From CBDHCC01 sp965219235 (GTDB taxonomy: Bacteria > Pseudomonadota > Alphaproteobacteria > Sphingomonadales > Sphingomonadaceae): DNA of 64,000 bases. Positions 17,752 through 26,596 of this stretch are shown here, in pieces. A program made the position numbers and the translations under genes. The notes beneath the pieces were generated by a model. It had not been told where the DNA came from. It ran no database searches and saw only the letters and a program-made list of their open reading frames with translations. The stretch is taken from positions 124,001-188,000 of the forward strand of contig OZ244721.1 of the NCBI GenBank assembly GCA_965219235.1. The letters run 5' to 3'. The stretch's first letter is position 1; every line of letters starts with the position of its first letter.

Positions 17752-18129
17752 ATGGCACGAGTGAAACGCGGCGTCACGACCAAGGCGAAGCACAAGCGCA
17801 TCCTGACGCAGGCGAAGGGCTATTACGGCCGTCGCAAGAACACGATCCGCATCGCCAAGCAGGCGGTCGAAAAGGCCGGCCAGTACGCCTATCGCGACCG
17901 CAAGGTGAAGAAGCGGACCTTCCGGGGTCTCTGGATCCAGCGCATCAACGCCGCCGTGCGCATGGAGGGGCTGTCCTACAGCCAGTTCATGAACGGGGCG
18001 AAGAAGGCCGGCATCGAACTCGACCGCAAGGTCATGGCCGACCTGGCGATGAACGAACCGGCGGCCTTTTCCGCCATCGTCAAGCAGGCGAGAGCGGCGC
18101 TGCCGGAGGACGAGCGGGTCGCGGCGTGA
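17752..18129 (+). CDS. rplT: 50S ribosomal protein L20
   Basis: L20 is a primary rRNA-binding protein needed early in assembly of the large subunit. The sequence shows the standard opening ([18 protein letters not shown]), [38 protein letters not shown] and LSYSQFMNG. The 125-residue length is slightly longer than average because of an acidic tail. It is co-transcribed with rpmI. The pheS gene often found downstream is absent; a convergent gene follows after about 150 bases. Confidence 0.98.
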   Translation: MARVKRGVTTKAKHKRILTQAKGYYGRRKNTIRIAKQAVEKAGQYAYRDRKVKKRTFRGLWIQRINAAVRMEGLSYSQFMNGAKKAGIELDRKVMADLAMNEPAAFSAIVKQARAALPEDERVAA

Positions 18130-18211
18130 GGGGGTGCCCGCCTTCTTTCAAGAGCCGGGCGCGCAGTCTCTTCTCTAGGTTTGTTGGATTGGGATGAGTG
18201 GGGTGCGCTCA

Positions 18212-18233
18212 CCCCTCCCCTTCAGGGGAGGGG
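18212..18233. terminator. Hairpin between rplT and the convergent DUF5996 gene
   Basis: A perfect 9-bp stem (CCCCTCCCC pairing with GGGGAGGGG) closes on the loop TTCA, 82 bases after the rplT stop. Only a short CTTGT follows, so it is not a classic T-run terminator. It lies between converging genes and also resembles the palindromic repeat families of this genome; either role fits. Confidence 0.45.
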
Positions 18234-18281
18234 CTTGTCGTAAGTCCGCTTGAACACATCCCGCTCTAGTAGCAATCGGCC

Positions 18282-19220
18282 TCAGAACCCCTCCCGTTCC
18301 ACCGGTCGGACCACTCCCGCGCGCCCGACCGGCGCGTCGAGCCGGTCGCGGTCCCAGCCGCCCAGGTCGGCGGCCGCGCCATAGGTGGCGGTGAAGAACG
18401 CCTGCACCATGGCGTCCGGGTCCAGAGCCTCCGCTACTCGTGCCCAGGGGAGGATGTATTCCTTCAAATCCGTGTCCCACCGCGCACCGTACGGCAGATC
18501 CGCCGCCGTCGCGAACCCGTCGGGCGCGGGGTAGGCGTAGCTGTAGAAGGCCGGTTCGCCGCCCTCCGCACCGCCGGGAAAGAAGCCGGCCGAGGACAGC
18601 GCGCGCTCATAGGCCTCGCGTGTGATCGGATCGGGCAGGTTCGGCACGCCGCCCGGATGCGGCGGCGCGAGATCGCCCGAGAAGCGCTGGACCGCGAGAT
18701 CGAAGCTGCCCCACCAGAACTGCACCGGACTGGCCTTGCCGAGAAAGCCGGTGCGGAATCGCCCGAGCGCGTCCGCCGCCAGGGGCAGCGCCCGGCGCAG
18801 GCGGTCGCAGGCGTCCGGATCGCAGAGGCGAGGCCGCTGGTCCTCTGCAAACGGGATCGCCTCGGCCAGTTCGTTCGGCGCGCTGTCGAAGGCGCTGGGC
18901 AGGCCGAGGTTCGCCAGCGTCGCCACCAGCGCTGCGTGGGTTGCCGCCGTGGTGCCGGCCAGCGGCACCTCGTGCCCGCCGTCGTCCGTCTCCACCACAA
19001 TCGCCCGCTGGGTCAGGTCGAGCCGCAGCCGGAACGCGCCGGCGGGTGCGGGCAGCGTGCGGCTCTCCAGCCCGCGCGGGGTCACCGTCAGCGTAACGTG
19101 CCAGCCGTGGTTCTCCCACGGCAGCAGCGCCACCGCCAGCTTGCCGATCATCTGGCTGGCGAGGTGAAGGGTCGCCAGCGTCGGCTGGTCGTCGGTGGTG
19201 AGGGTTGGCCAGCGCGTCAT
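18282..19220 (-). CDS. DUF5996 family protein
   Basis: This 312-residue protein matches the DUF5996 family in several places: an N-terminal W...L..T segment, WENHGWHVTL, SPVQFWWGSFDLAVQRFSG, PPHPGG, DPITREAYERALSSAGFFPG and FYSYAYPAPDGF. No catalytic function is established for this family that I know of. It contains no signal peptide or membrane segment, so it is probably cytoplasmic. Its ATG overlaps the stop of the upstream DJ-1/PfpI pseudogene by four bases, so it is the last cistron of a leftward group hydrolase - DJ-1/PfpI - DUF5996, where the amber codon upstream could lower its translation. Confidence 0.8.
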   Translation of the reverse strand: MTRWPTLTTDDQPTLATLHLASQMIGKLAVALLPWENHGWHVTLTVTPRGLESRTLPAPAGAFRLRLDLTQRAIVVETDDGGHEVPLAGTTAATHAALVATLANLGLPSAFDSAPNELAEAIPFAEDQRPRLCDPDACDRLRRALPLAADALGRFRTGFLGKASPVQFWWGSFDLAVQRFSGDLAPPHPGGVPNLPDPITREAYERALSSAGFFPGGAEGGEPAFYSYAYPAPDGFATAADLPYGARWDTDLKEYILPWARVAEALDPDAMVQAFFTATYGAAADLGGWDRDRLDAPVGRAGVVRPVEREGF

Positions 19221-19915
19221 CGGGAATCCTTTAGGCGTTCCGCCGCGCGACGGGCGGAGGCGGCGCGTTCACTCTGAAGACGGTGGGAAAGCGTCCGAAC
19301 GCGCTCGACATCGCGCGGTGCGGCCGAGGCCGGAGAGCCGCCGGCGGAGGGCGGTTCGGGGTCGTATTCCATCGACAGCTGCACGCGGCGCGCCCGCTCC
19401 TCCCCGAACAGGCGCGCCGTTAGCGTCAGCGCGAAGTCCAGTCCGGAGGTGACGCCGGCGCCCGTCATCCGGTCGCCGTCCTCCACCACCCGCTCGGCCA
19501 CCGGCTCCACCCCGAACAGCGCCAGCTGATCGAGCGAGAGCCAGTGGCAGGTCGCGCGCCGGCCGGTCAGCAGCCCCGCCGCCGCCAGCACCAGCGAGCC
19601 GGTGCAGACCGACGTGATCCACCGCGCACCCGCCGCCTATGCCCGCAGCCAGTCCAGCACGGCCTCGTCCTCCATCAGCGCCATCTGTCCCGGCCCACCC
19701 GGCACGAACAGGATGTCGGCCCGGCCCGCGGAGGCGAAGTCGTCGTCGGGCAGCAGGCGCAGGCCGTTGGAGTCGCGCACCGGCTCCTGCGTCGCGGCGA
19801 CGATGCGCACCTCCAGCTCCGGCGAGCGCACGAAGACCTCCCACGGCGCGGTCAGGTCGAGCTGCGTCAGGCCCGGATAGGCGAGCATCAGGACGCGGAG
19901 GGCCGGCGTGGTCAC
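19217..19915 (-). pseudogene. DJ-1/PfpI family gene interrupted by one in-frame amber codon
   Basis: The frame runs from a GTG at 19915, overlapping the upstream stop by four bases, through LMLAYPGLTQLDLTAPWEVF and ILFVPGGPGQ to a TAG at 19637-19639, and then continues without shift through ITSVCTGSLVLAAAGLLTGR to 19217. The segment after the stop holds the nucleophile cysteine of the family (SVCTGS) and about 60% of the protein. Relatives usually have glutamine at this place (L-R-x-Q-x-x-G-A), so one C-to-T change, CAG to TAG, explains the break. Everything else looks intact, which implies a recent event. The product would be a 92-residue stub without the catalytic cysteine. A sequencing error cannot be excluded. 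Confidence 0.85.
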
Positions 19916-20877
19916 GATCCGGCTCGCGCGCGCCCCTTCACGAACGCCGCGATCCGCTCCGCCAATCCCGCCGCCAGCGGACGGTCCGGATCGGCATAGG
20001 CGGCAAGGTTGGCGACGCGGTCGTCGCTCGCCACGTCCTTGAGCACGTGGTTCGCCGCCGGGAACAGCGCCAGGTCGGCATCGGGCGCGGCCGCCTTCAG
20101 CCGTTCGGCGTCGGCCACCGCCACCTGGATGTCGCGGCCGCCCTGCACGATCAGCACGGGGCCGGGCGCGTCGGCGATCAGCTTGGCGGGGTCGAGCGCG
20201 AACAGGCCGATCAGAAAGCCCTGCACGGCCGGGTTGAAGAGCGATCGGATGCCGCGATGCATCGCCGACACGTCCACCCGCTCGCCCGCCTCCAGCGTGT
20301 CGATCGCCGTCTCGGCATCCGCCAGGATCGGCGCGTTCGCCGGATTGGCGCGGAACTGCCCGCGCATCACCTCGCCCAGCGGCCGGCCCGGCGTGGCGAC
20401 CAGCACCAGGCCGCACACGCCCTCCTCCCGCGCGGCGGCGAGCGCGATCACGCCGCCCTCCGAATGGCCGAGCAGCCACACGCACGGCGCGCCGGTCTTC
20501 GCGCGGGCCACCGCGATCCAGGCGCGCGTGTCGGCGACGTAGTCCGCCACCGTGACGGCGTTCGGATCGGCGATCGCGGCCTTGCTGCCGAACAGCCCGC
20601 GCTTGTCGATCCGGAGCGAGGAGACGCCGTCCGCCGCCAGCCCCTCGGCGAGCAGGCGAGAGCTGTTCGCGCGCACTCCGAGCGGGTTGTTGCCGTCGCG
20701 GTCGGTGGGGCCGGAGCCCGGCAGGACGAGCACGACGGGGGCGTCCTCCCGCTCCGCCTGGAGCAGCGTGCCGGCGAGCGGCCCGTCGGGGCCGGGGGCC
20801 TGCACCTCGGCGGGAACGGACGGGGTCGCAAGCGGAGCGATCGCGAGCACTCCCATGGCGGCAATGATTGTGAACAT
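19912..20877 (-). CDS. Exported alpha/beta hydrolase
   Basis: The ATG at 20877 has GGGAGA seven bases upstream and opens a signal peptide (FTIIAAMGVLAIAPLATPSV). The mature part shows the oxyanion region VLPGSGPTDRDGNN, the nucleophile elbow GHSEGG, a candidate acid in VQGGRDIQV and the histidine in PAANHVLK, so the Ser-Asp-His triad is complete. Length is 321 residues. It probably acts on esters or similar bonds in the periplasm; no substrate can be named. An upstream in-frame start at 20922 would hide the signal peptide and is less likely. It leads the operon that continues into the DJ-1/PfpI pseudogene. Confidence 0.8.
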   Translation of the reverse strand: MFTIIAAMGVLAIAPLATPSVPAEVQAPGPDGPLAGTLLQAEREDAPVVLVLPGSGPTDRDGNNPLGVRANSSRLLAEGLAADGVSSLRIDKRGLFGSKAAIADPNAVTVADYVADTRAWIAVARAKTGAPCVWLLGHSEGGVIALAAAREEGVCGLVLVATPGRPLGEVMRGQFRANPANAPILADAETAIDTLEAGERVDVSAMHRGIRSLFNPAVQGFLIGLFALDPAKLIADAPGPVLIVQGGRDIQVAVADAERLKAAAPDADLALFPAANHVLKDVASDDRVANLAAYADPDRPLAAGLAERIAAFVKGRARAGS

Positions 20878-21199
20878 GCGATCATCTCCCGGGTCGTCGT
20901 CCGGCGGCCGTCGGGCGCTCACGGCGACCCAACAGCTCGCGACTCCCTCATACTCGCGACTCCAATGGCGGTCGATCTCTGTCGACTCTCAAGGTCCCGC
21001 TCGCCGGTGGAGCGTCGCCAGAAGGTCTGCGTCCGGGACATTGTAGAACCGGCAGGTCCGATCGTACCTCTCAGCGTCACCCGGACAGGCCCGCCCCTTG
21101 CCGCGCACCGGCGTCGTTGGTGCAGGCCTGGGCGAGGAGGAGGCGATCGGAGACGACCGCCTCCTCCTCGCCCAGCGAACCGGCATTAGCCGATGGGCA
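20878..21199. other. Gene-free stretch of 322 bases
   Basis: No conserved reading frame is visible on either strand. The only structure I see is the long hairpin at 21128-21175. The left part must contain the promoter of the exported hydrolase gene, but no convincing -35/-10 pair stands out. Confidence 0.5.
21128..21175 (-). terminator. Perfect 18-bp hairpin after the His/Met-rich envelope protein gene
   Basis: The arms 21128-21145 and 21158-21175 pair without a mismatch around a 12-base loop. The structure starts 25 bases after the stop of the leftward gene at 21200, the right place for a terminator, but no T-run follows on that strand, so termination would rely on the very GC-rich stem alone. 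Confidence 0.6.
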
Positions 21200-22279
21200 T
21201 CAGAACGCCTTCTGCAACCCGACCGTCAGCTGCCAGTTCTCCTCCAGCTGCGGGCCGTTGAGGTGCTGGTAAACGGGCGCGCCTGCTTCCACACCCAGCC
21301 GGTAGCCCTTTAACGGTCCGCCGGTGGCGATCGTGTTCGCGCCGACGAACAGGTCCAGCCGCTCTCCGCCCTGATTGGCCGGATCGGCGGTCTGCACCGG
21401 AGCTACGATCGCCGGATCGATGCCGCGCACGTCGTCCGTCGTCCGTCCGCTCACCCGCGCCGACAGGCTGAGCCACGGCGCGGCCAGCACGCTGCCCCAG
21501 GCGGTCGCCATATGCGTGTCGCCCAACCGATAGCCTTGATCGTTCGTGCCGGTCCGCACCGTGCCCTGATATTGCACGCCGAATCCCAATCGACCTTCGT
21601 GCCCCTTCACCGTCACGCCCGGCAGCAGGTCGAGAGTGCCGGAGCCCAGTTGCATCGGGTAGGGCAGGCGCTGCGTCACGCGCATGTTCATGGGCGTGAG
21701 CACCTCGTCCGTCTTCGTCGTCGATCCGGTCGGCAGACTGACGCCGGCACGCAGGTTGACCTCGAACGCCGAGGTTTCGTCGTGGCGCTTGATGACCGGG
21801 AACAGGGCGGCGAGCATCGTGTCGCCGAACCCCTCCGGCCGGGTGGTGAAGCCGCCCAGCACATCCGTGCCCATGCCCCCGCGGTAGGTGCGGTGCGGCA
21901 TCTCCTTCGTGACGTAGCTGCCCATCGCCATCAGCGTGACCCAGTCGGTAGGCGCATACATGACGCCGGCCATGTGCATGTCCATCCGCATCTCCAGCGG
22001 AACGACACGCAAGGTGGGCGGCTGGCCGGGGCGGCCGAAGAAGCGATTGGGCACCGTGGTGACGATGGTGTCGGGAGCGATCGGATCGTCGTCGATCCGA
22101 GTGCCGCCCATGTCCATATGCATGAAGCGGTAGGAGAACATGACCTCCCCCGCCTCATGCGTGTGGTCGGCCATAACGCCGATCGGCGCATGGGAGTCGG
22201 GCCGGTCGTCGGCGCGGGCGGGGGATGGGGCGAGCGTGGTGAAGGCCAGCAGCATGGCCGCGAAGTGTGTCGTACGCAT
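21200..22279 (-). CDS. His/Met-rich outer-membrane-type protein, possibly metal related
   Basis: A clear signal peptide (FAAMLLAFTTLAPSPARA) precedes a mature part that begins with a histidine and methionine cluster (SHAPIGVMADHTHEAGEV, FMHMDMGG, MRMDMHMAGVM). The rest consists of alternating short beta strands ending in aromatic LQKAF, typical of an outer-membrane barrel of the MetA-phenol/transporter-like class. I recognise homologues annotated loosely as transporter, often near copper-resistance genes, but no function is proven. The gene lies 72 bases after a DUF2946 gene, another family linked by context to copper. Length is 359 residues. Confidence 0.65.
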   Translation of the reverse strand: MRTTHFAAMLLAFTTLAPSPARADDRPDSHAPIGVMADHTHEAGEVMFSYRFMHMDMGGTRIDDDPIAPDTIVTTVPNRFFGRPGQPPTLRVVPLEMRMDMHMAGVMYAPTDWVTLMAMGSYVTKEMPHRTYRGGMGTDVLGGFTTRPEGFGDTMLAALFPVIKRHDETSAFEVNLRAGVSLPTGSTTKTDEVLTPMNMRVTQRLPYPMQLGSGTLDLLPGVTVKGHEGRLGFGVQYQGTVRTGTNDQGYRLGDTHMATAWGSVLAAPWLSLSARVSGRTTDDVRGIDPAIVAPVQTADPANQGGERLDLFVGANTIATGGPLKGYRLGVEAGAPVYQHLNGPQLEENWQLTVGLQKAF

Positions 22280-22351
22280 GGAAGTCTCCTGTCCCGTCGG
22301 TCGGACGGGCGGGTCTGAACGGGTCCGCCGACAAGGCGGGTGGTGGATGGT

Positions 22352-22726
22352 TCAGGCCGGGAGAGAGGGCGCGCGCAATGGCGGGCGAAGTCGATCGGCC
22401 GGGCGAGGGGCCATCGCCGGCAGTCTGGAGGTGCCGGCGACCGCAAGCCGATCGAGGGTCGGAGCTGCAAAGACGGGAGGAGCGCTGTCGAGTGGCGGCG
22501 TGGCGAGCGCGGTGAACGCGCAGGGATGCCGGTCCGTCGACGGAGCCGCGGGGTCGTGGCGTGTAGGCAGCGTGCCCGCCGTCCGCATCCCGGCCGGCGT
22601 GCAGATGGTGATCGCGATCCCGCCCGCCCCGCTCGGCATGAAACCGGCCGGCACGAGCAGCCGCACGGCCAGCGCCAGTGCGGCCAGCACGGGGAGCAAG
22701 CGGCGGCGGATGGACGCACCCCTCAC
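22352..22726 (-). CDS. DUF2946 family small membrane or exported protein
   Basis: This 124-residue protein has one N-terminal hydrophobic segment (LPVLAALALAVRLLVPAGFM) followed by the family signature PAGFMP, ITICTPAG and a CAF motif with a downstream Pro-rich tail. DUF2946 members are small and of unknown role, and tend to sit beside TonB receptors or copper genes. The GTG start overlaps the stop of the upstream 3-hydroxyacyl-CoA dehydrogenase gene (GTGA), so the gene is translationally coupled to it although no functional link is obvious. Confidence 0.7.
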   Translation of the reverse strand: MRGASIRRRLLPVLAALALAVRLLVPAGFMPSGAGGIAITICTPAGMRTAGTLPTRHDPAAPSTDRHPCAFTALATPPLDSAPPVFAAPTLDRLAVAGTSRLPAMAPRPADRLRPPLRAPSLPA

Positions 22727-23601
22727 CGCGTCGGCACCGGCTCGTCGCCGCTGTAGTCGTAGAACCCACGCCCCGCCTTCCGCCCGATCCAGCCCGCCTC
22801 GACGTACTTCACCAGCAGCGGGGCGGGGCGGAATTTCGGGTCGCCGGTGCCCTCCTGCAGCACGCGCAGGATCTCCAGGCAGGTGTCGAGGCCGATGAAG
22901 TCGGCGAGCGTCAAAGGCCCCATCGGGTGGTTGAGGCCCAGGCGGCAGCCCGCGTCGATGTCGGCCACCGACGCCACGCCCTCGCCGAGCGCGAACGCCG
23001 CCTCGTTCAGCATCGGCATCAGCACGCGGTTGACGATGAAGCCGGGCGCGTCGTTGGCGTGGACCACGACCTTGCCCAGCCCCTCCGCGAACGCCTCGAC
23101 CTGGCGGACCGTGTCGTCGCTGGTGGCGAGCCCCCGGATCAGCTCGATCAGCCCCATGACCGGCACGGGGTTGAAGAAGTGGACGCCCACGAAGCGCGCC
23201 GGATCGGGCGCGGCCTGGGCCAGGCGGGTGATCGGGATGGACGAGGTGTTGGTCGCCAGGATCGCGGTCTCCGACAGCACCGGCCCGACCTCGGCGAAGA
23301 TGGCGCGCTTCACCGCCTCGCGCTCGGTCGCCGCCTCGATCACCAGCGCGGCCGGGGCCATGGCGGCGAGCGCGCCCACGGGCTCGATCCGCGCGAGGGC
23401 GGCGTCGGCGTCCGGGCGGGTCAGCTTGTCCTTGCCCACCAGCCGGTCGAGCGCCTTGCCGATCCTGGCGCGCCCGGCGGTCGCCTCCGCCAGCCCGACA
23501 TCCGACAGCAGCACCCGGTGACCCGCCTGCGCGGCCACCTGCGCGATGCCGGCCCCCATCTGACCCGCGCCGATCATGCCCACAGTGAAGCTGGCGGTCA
23601 T
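22723..23601 (-). CDS. 3-hydroxybutyryl-CoA (3-hydroxyacyl-CoA) dehydrogenase
   Basis: The NAD-binding motif GAGQMGAGIAQVAAQAG opens the protein. IEAATERE, ATNTSSIPITRLA, VHFFNPVPVMGLIELI with the catalytic histidine, NDAPGFIVNR and MGPLTLADFIGLDTCL match the short, single-function 3-hydroxybutyryl-CoA dehydrogenase type. It interconverts 3-hydroxyacyl-CoA and 3-ketoacyl-CoA in fatty-acid or butyrate metabolism. The ATG at 23601 is used (292 residues); much longer frames upstream are antisense to the neighbouring gene. It starts two bases after the stop of the ubiquinone-hydroxylase-like gene. Confidence 0.93.
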   Translation of the reverse strand: MTASFTVGMIGAGQMGAGIAQVAAQAGHRVLLSDVGLAEATAGRARIGKALDRLVGKDKLTRPDADAALARIEPVGALAAMAPAALVIEAATEREAVKRAIFAEVGPVLSETAILATNTSSIPITRLAQAAPDPARFVGVHFFNPVPVMGLIELIRGLATSDDTVRQVEAFAEGLGKVVVHANDAPGFIVNRVLMPMLNEAAFALGEGVASVADIDAGCRLGLNHPMGPLTLADFIGLDTCLEILRVLQEGTGDPKFRPAPLLVKYVEAGWIGRKAGRGFYDYSGDEPVPTR

Positions 23602-23603
23602 GC

Positions 23604-24842
23604 TCACGCCGTCATCCCCTGGAGCAGGCGGGGCAGCTGTCCGGCCTCGCCCCGCGCCTCCGCCATGAAGAACCCTTTCAGCGGCCCGCTGCGCTGCACC
23701 GCCGCCAGGCCCGTCGCGCGCACCCGCGCCGCCGCCCGGCCGCGCACGCCGAACAGCCGCGTCAGCCCGTCCGTCGCTCCGGCGACGCTCAAGGCGTCGA
23801 GCGCGCGCCAGCGGTTGTAGCGGGCGAGCAGCTGGTGGTCGCCCGCCTCCAGCCCCAGGCGGCGGCCCTCCACCAGCACCTCGGCGAGCGCGGCGGCGTC
23901 GCGCAGGCCGAGGTTCAGCCCCTGCCCCGCGATCGGGTGGATGCCGTGCGCCGCGTCGCCGACCAGCGCCAGCCGCTCGGCGACGATGGTCGCGGCGTGG
24001 TGGAAGGAGAGCGGGTAGGTCGAGCGGTCCGCCGCCAGCTCGATCCGGCCGAGCACGTCCAGCGACTTGGGTTGAGCCGCCGCCGCGAAGCCGCGCGGGC
24101 CGAGCTTGAGGAGTCCCTCGGCATCCGGGCGGCTGACCGACCAGACCAGCGCCGAGCGGTGGCGGCCGTCCGCGTCGTCGAGCAGCGGCAGGAGCGCGAA
24201 GGGGCCATCGGGGTAGAAGATCTCGTAGGCGACATTGTCGTGCGGCCGCTCGTGCGTCAGCGCGGTCACGATCGCGGCGTGGTCGTAGGACCAGCGGGCG
24301 GCGGGCAGCCCCGCGCGCTCGCGCGTGGGTGACTTGCGGCCGTCCGCGCCGACCAGCAGGGGAGCGGCCAGCCGGGTGCCGTCGTCCAGCGTCACGCGCG
24401 CCGCATGGGCGTCGCGCACCACCTCGACTGGTCGCCGGTTCGACAGCACCGTGATGTGCTCGGCCTCCGCCGCCGCTTCGTTCAGCACCCGGCGCAACTC
24501 CCGGTTGGGCACCATGCGGCCGAGCGGGTCGTCGTCCTCGCCTGTCACGAAGTCGAGCCCGTCGCGCCCCGCCGCGCCCTCCGCCACATGGATCGCGCGG
24601 ATCGGGCAGGCGAGCGGTTCGAGCGCCGCGTCGAGCCCCAGCGACTCCATCATCCGCCAGCTGGCGCTCGCGATGGCGGAGGCGCGCCCGTCGAACCCCG
24701 GCGCGGTCAGCTGCGCGGGATCGAGCGGATCGACCACGACGGAGGCGAGGCCGGAGCGGTCGAGCGCCAGCGCCAGCGTCAACCCCACGAGCCCCCCGCC
24801 GAGGATGATGGCGTGGGGAGGGGGTGCGGAGGGGGTGCTCAT
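23604..24842 (-). CDS. FAD-dependent monooxygenase, UbiH/Coq6-type ubiquinone biosynthesis hydroxylase
   Basis: The ATG at 24842 leads straight into the dinucleotide-binding GGGLVGLTLALALDRSG. DGRASAIA, LLVGADGRKSPTRE and the FAD motif LVGDAAHGIHPIAGQGLNLGLRD follow. This is the profile of ring hydroxylases such as UbiH, UbiF and UbiL that oxidise ubiquinone precursors; which ring carbon is modified cannot be told. At 412 residues the length is normal. The 250 bases upstream, to the azoreductase stop, hold no gene. Confidence 0.87.
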   Translation of the reverse strand: MSTPSAPPPHAIILGGGLVGLTLALALDRSGLASVVVDPLDPAQLTAPGFDGRASAIASASWRMMESLGLDAALEPLACPIRAIHVAEGAAGRDGLDFVTGEDDDPLGRMVPNRELRRVLNEAAAEAEHITVLSNRRPVEVVRDAHAARVTLDDGTRLAAPLLVGADGRKSPTRERAGLPAARWSYDHAAIVTALTHERPHDNVAYEIFYPDGPFALLPLLDDADGRHRSALVWSVSRPDAEGLLKLGPRGFAAAAQPKSLDVLGRIELAADRSTYPLSFHHAATIVAERLALVGDAAHGIHPIAGQGLNLGLRDAAALAEVLVEGRRLGLEAGDHQLLARYNRWRALDALSVAGATDGLTRLFGVRGRAAARVRATGLAAVQRSGPLKGFFMAEARGEAGQLPRLLQGMTA

Positions 24843-25091
24843 GGGGTCGAGCGGATAGAGGATAGGCGTCGATGGGGGAAGGCGCGGATCCCACGATCCG
24901 GGAAGGGGAGTGCTAAAGGCGGAAAGGTTTTGGCGAGCCGGCGAGCGGGTCCGGCCACGGCTGTCCGACGATCGCACCTGGAGCATGCCAGCTTTGGATG
25001 GTGGGTTCTCGGTCCGCTTCCGGGCTGCGAACCGAGCAAGGCGGCCACGTATGCCCAAGCCCTTCGAGAATGCTCCAACGCGGACCATGGT

Positions 25092-25709
25092 TCACGCGGC
25101 GGCGGCGAGCTTGATCTCGGGTTCGACGGTAGCGACAAAGCCGTCCATCGTCTGCTCGCCCATATCGACCGCCTTTGCCCCACCGCCGGCAACGACCGTC
25201 ACGTCGGCGATGCCGATGACGCCCAGGATGAGGCGAAGGTACTGGGTCGCGATGTCGCGGTCGCGGATCGGCGAGCCCTCGGTGTAGACACCCCCCGAAG
25301 CGAGCAGCACCGTCGCCTTCTTGCCCGTCACGAGGCCGCCGCCGTCAAGGCCGAGCGTCAGTCCCTTGCGGACGATGTGGTCCACCCACGCCTTCAAGGC
25401 GGCGGGGATGTTGTAGTTGTAGACCGGCGTGGCGATGACGATGTGGTCGGCGGCCAGGATCTCGCCCACCAGTTCGTCGGACAGACGCAGCGCCTCCTTC
25501 ATGTCCGGTGAAAGCTGCCCGGCAGGCGTGAAATAGGCCTGGAGCCACGGCGCGGTCACGAACGGCAGGTCGGTCTTCATCAGGTCGCGGTCGACCACCT
25601 CGCCGTTCGGGTGGGCGGCGCGCCAGCCCGCCACGAAGCGACGGGTCATGTTGCGCGAGATGGAACGGTCGCCCCGCGGGCTGGTCTCGACGACGAGAAG
25701 CCTGGTCAT
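25092..25709 (-). CDS. azoR: FMN-dependent NADH-azoreductase
   Basis: This flavodoxin-like protein of 205 residues shows the AzoR pattern: [21 protein letters not shown] for the FMN phosphate, [22 protein letters not shown], and [16 protein letters not shown], followed by [15 protein letters not shown]. Such enzymes reduce quinones and azo compounds with NADH and protect against electrophilic quinones. It overlaps the upstream dioxygenase gene by four bases; the pair is divergent from a LysR regulator and probably controlled by it. Confidence 0.93.
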   Translation of the reverse strand: MTRLLVVETSPRGDRSISRNMTRRFVAGWRAAHPNGEVVDRDLMKTDLPFVTAPWLQAYFTPAGQLSPDMKEALRLSDELVGEILAADHIVIATPVYNYNIPAALKAWVDHIVRKGLTLGLDGGGLVTGKKATVLLASGGVYTEGSPIRDRDIATQYLRLILGVIGIADVTVVAGGGAKAVDMGEQTMDGFVATVEPEIKLAAAA

Positions 25710-26518
25710 TGATGGTCTCCTTCAAAGGGGTGTCCGAAGCGGAAGCCGGAGATCGGCTTGCCGAGCGCGTGGCCGTGAAAGGCGAGATGGCCCGGCTCGC
25801 CGGACGCGGCGCCGGCCGCCACCATCAGCGGCAGCAGATGATCCTCGTGCGGCTGCGCCTGGCGGGCGCCGGGCGCCTGCTCCCACGCGATCAGCGAACG
25901 ATCGCGCGTCGCGCCGTCCGTCACCGCCTCGCGCAGCCAGGCGTCGAAGGCCTCGGCGGCGGGATCGACGCCGCCGCTCATGAAGCCGCGCATGTTGTGG
26001 TAGGTCTGACCGCTGCCGATGATCAGCACGCCCTCCTCGCGCAGCGGCCTGAGCGCGCGGCCGATGGCAAGATGCGTCGCGGGATCGAGCCCGTGCCGAA
26101 GCGACAACTGGACGGCGGGGATATCGGCGCGCGGGAACATGACCTTGAGCGGCACGAAGACGCCGTGATCCCAGCCCCGCGCGGTGTCCGCGCCGCTCTC
26201 GATTCCAGCGGCCTCCAGCCGTGTGCGAACTCGCGCCGCCAGCCCCGGATCTCCCGGTGCTGGCCACGTCAGCCGATAGGTGTGTGCGGGGAAGCCACCA
26301 TAGTCGAACAGCAAGGCTGGCGCGGCTCCGGCGTTGACCGTCGGATGCGTCGCTTCCCAATGCCCCGAGACGATGAGAACGGCACGGGGCCGCTCCACGA
26401 GCGCGTCGGCGAAGCCGCGAAGATACTCTTCCAGTTCGCTCCACGTCTCTCGCAGGGGACCGGGATCGAGGAAGAAGCACGGGCCACCCCCGTGATTGAT
26501 GAAGTAAGTCGGTTGCAT
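25706..26518 (-). CDS. Class III extradiol dioxygenase (DODA/YgiD type)
   Basis: The N-terminal FINHGGGP supplies one metal-binding histidine, and SGHWEA and [12 protein letters not shown] follow. [13 protein letters not shown] and [15 protein letters not shown] carry further conserved histidines. These residues match the DODA/LigB-like family, which opens catecholic rings using a non-haem metal. At 270 residues the length is as expected. The first gene of a two-gene unit with azoR, it may be part of a response to aromatic or quinone compounds; this is inference from context. Confidence 0.88.
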   Translation of the reverse strand: MQPTYFINHGGGPCFFLDPGPLRETWSELEEYLRGFADALVERPRAVLIVSGHWEATHPTVNAGAAPALLFDYGGFPAHTYRLTWPAPGDPGLAARVRTRLEAAGIESGADTARGWDHGVFVPLKVMFPRADIPAVQLSLRHGLDPATHLAIGRALRPLREEGVLIIGSGQTYHNMRGFMSGGVDPAAEAFDAWLREAVTDGATRDRSLIAWEQAPGARQAQPHEDHLLPLMVAAGAASGEPGHLAFHGHALGKPISGFRFGHPFEGDHQ

Positions 26519-26596
26519 GGCGACGATCTAAGCCGCAGGACCCGCATTTGGGAGCGATCGAATTGTGATTGTTTCCATCGGCCAAGGTGATGGATC

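Noticed and set aside
19637..19639. TAG in the DJ-1/PfpI gene as programmed recoding
   Set aside because: No stimulatory structure or special tRNA is visible, other genes here use TAG as a normal stop (for example pepN), and a point mutation is simpler.
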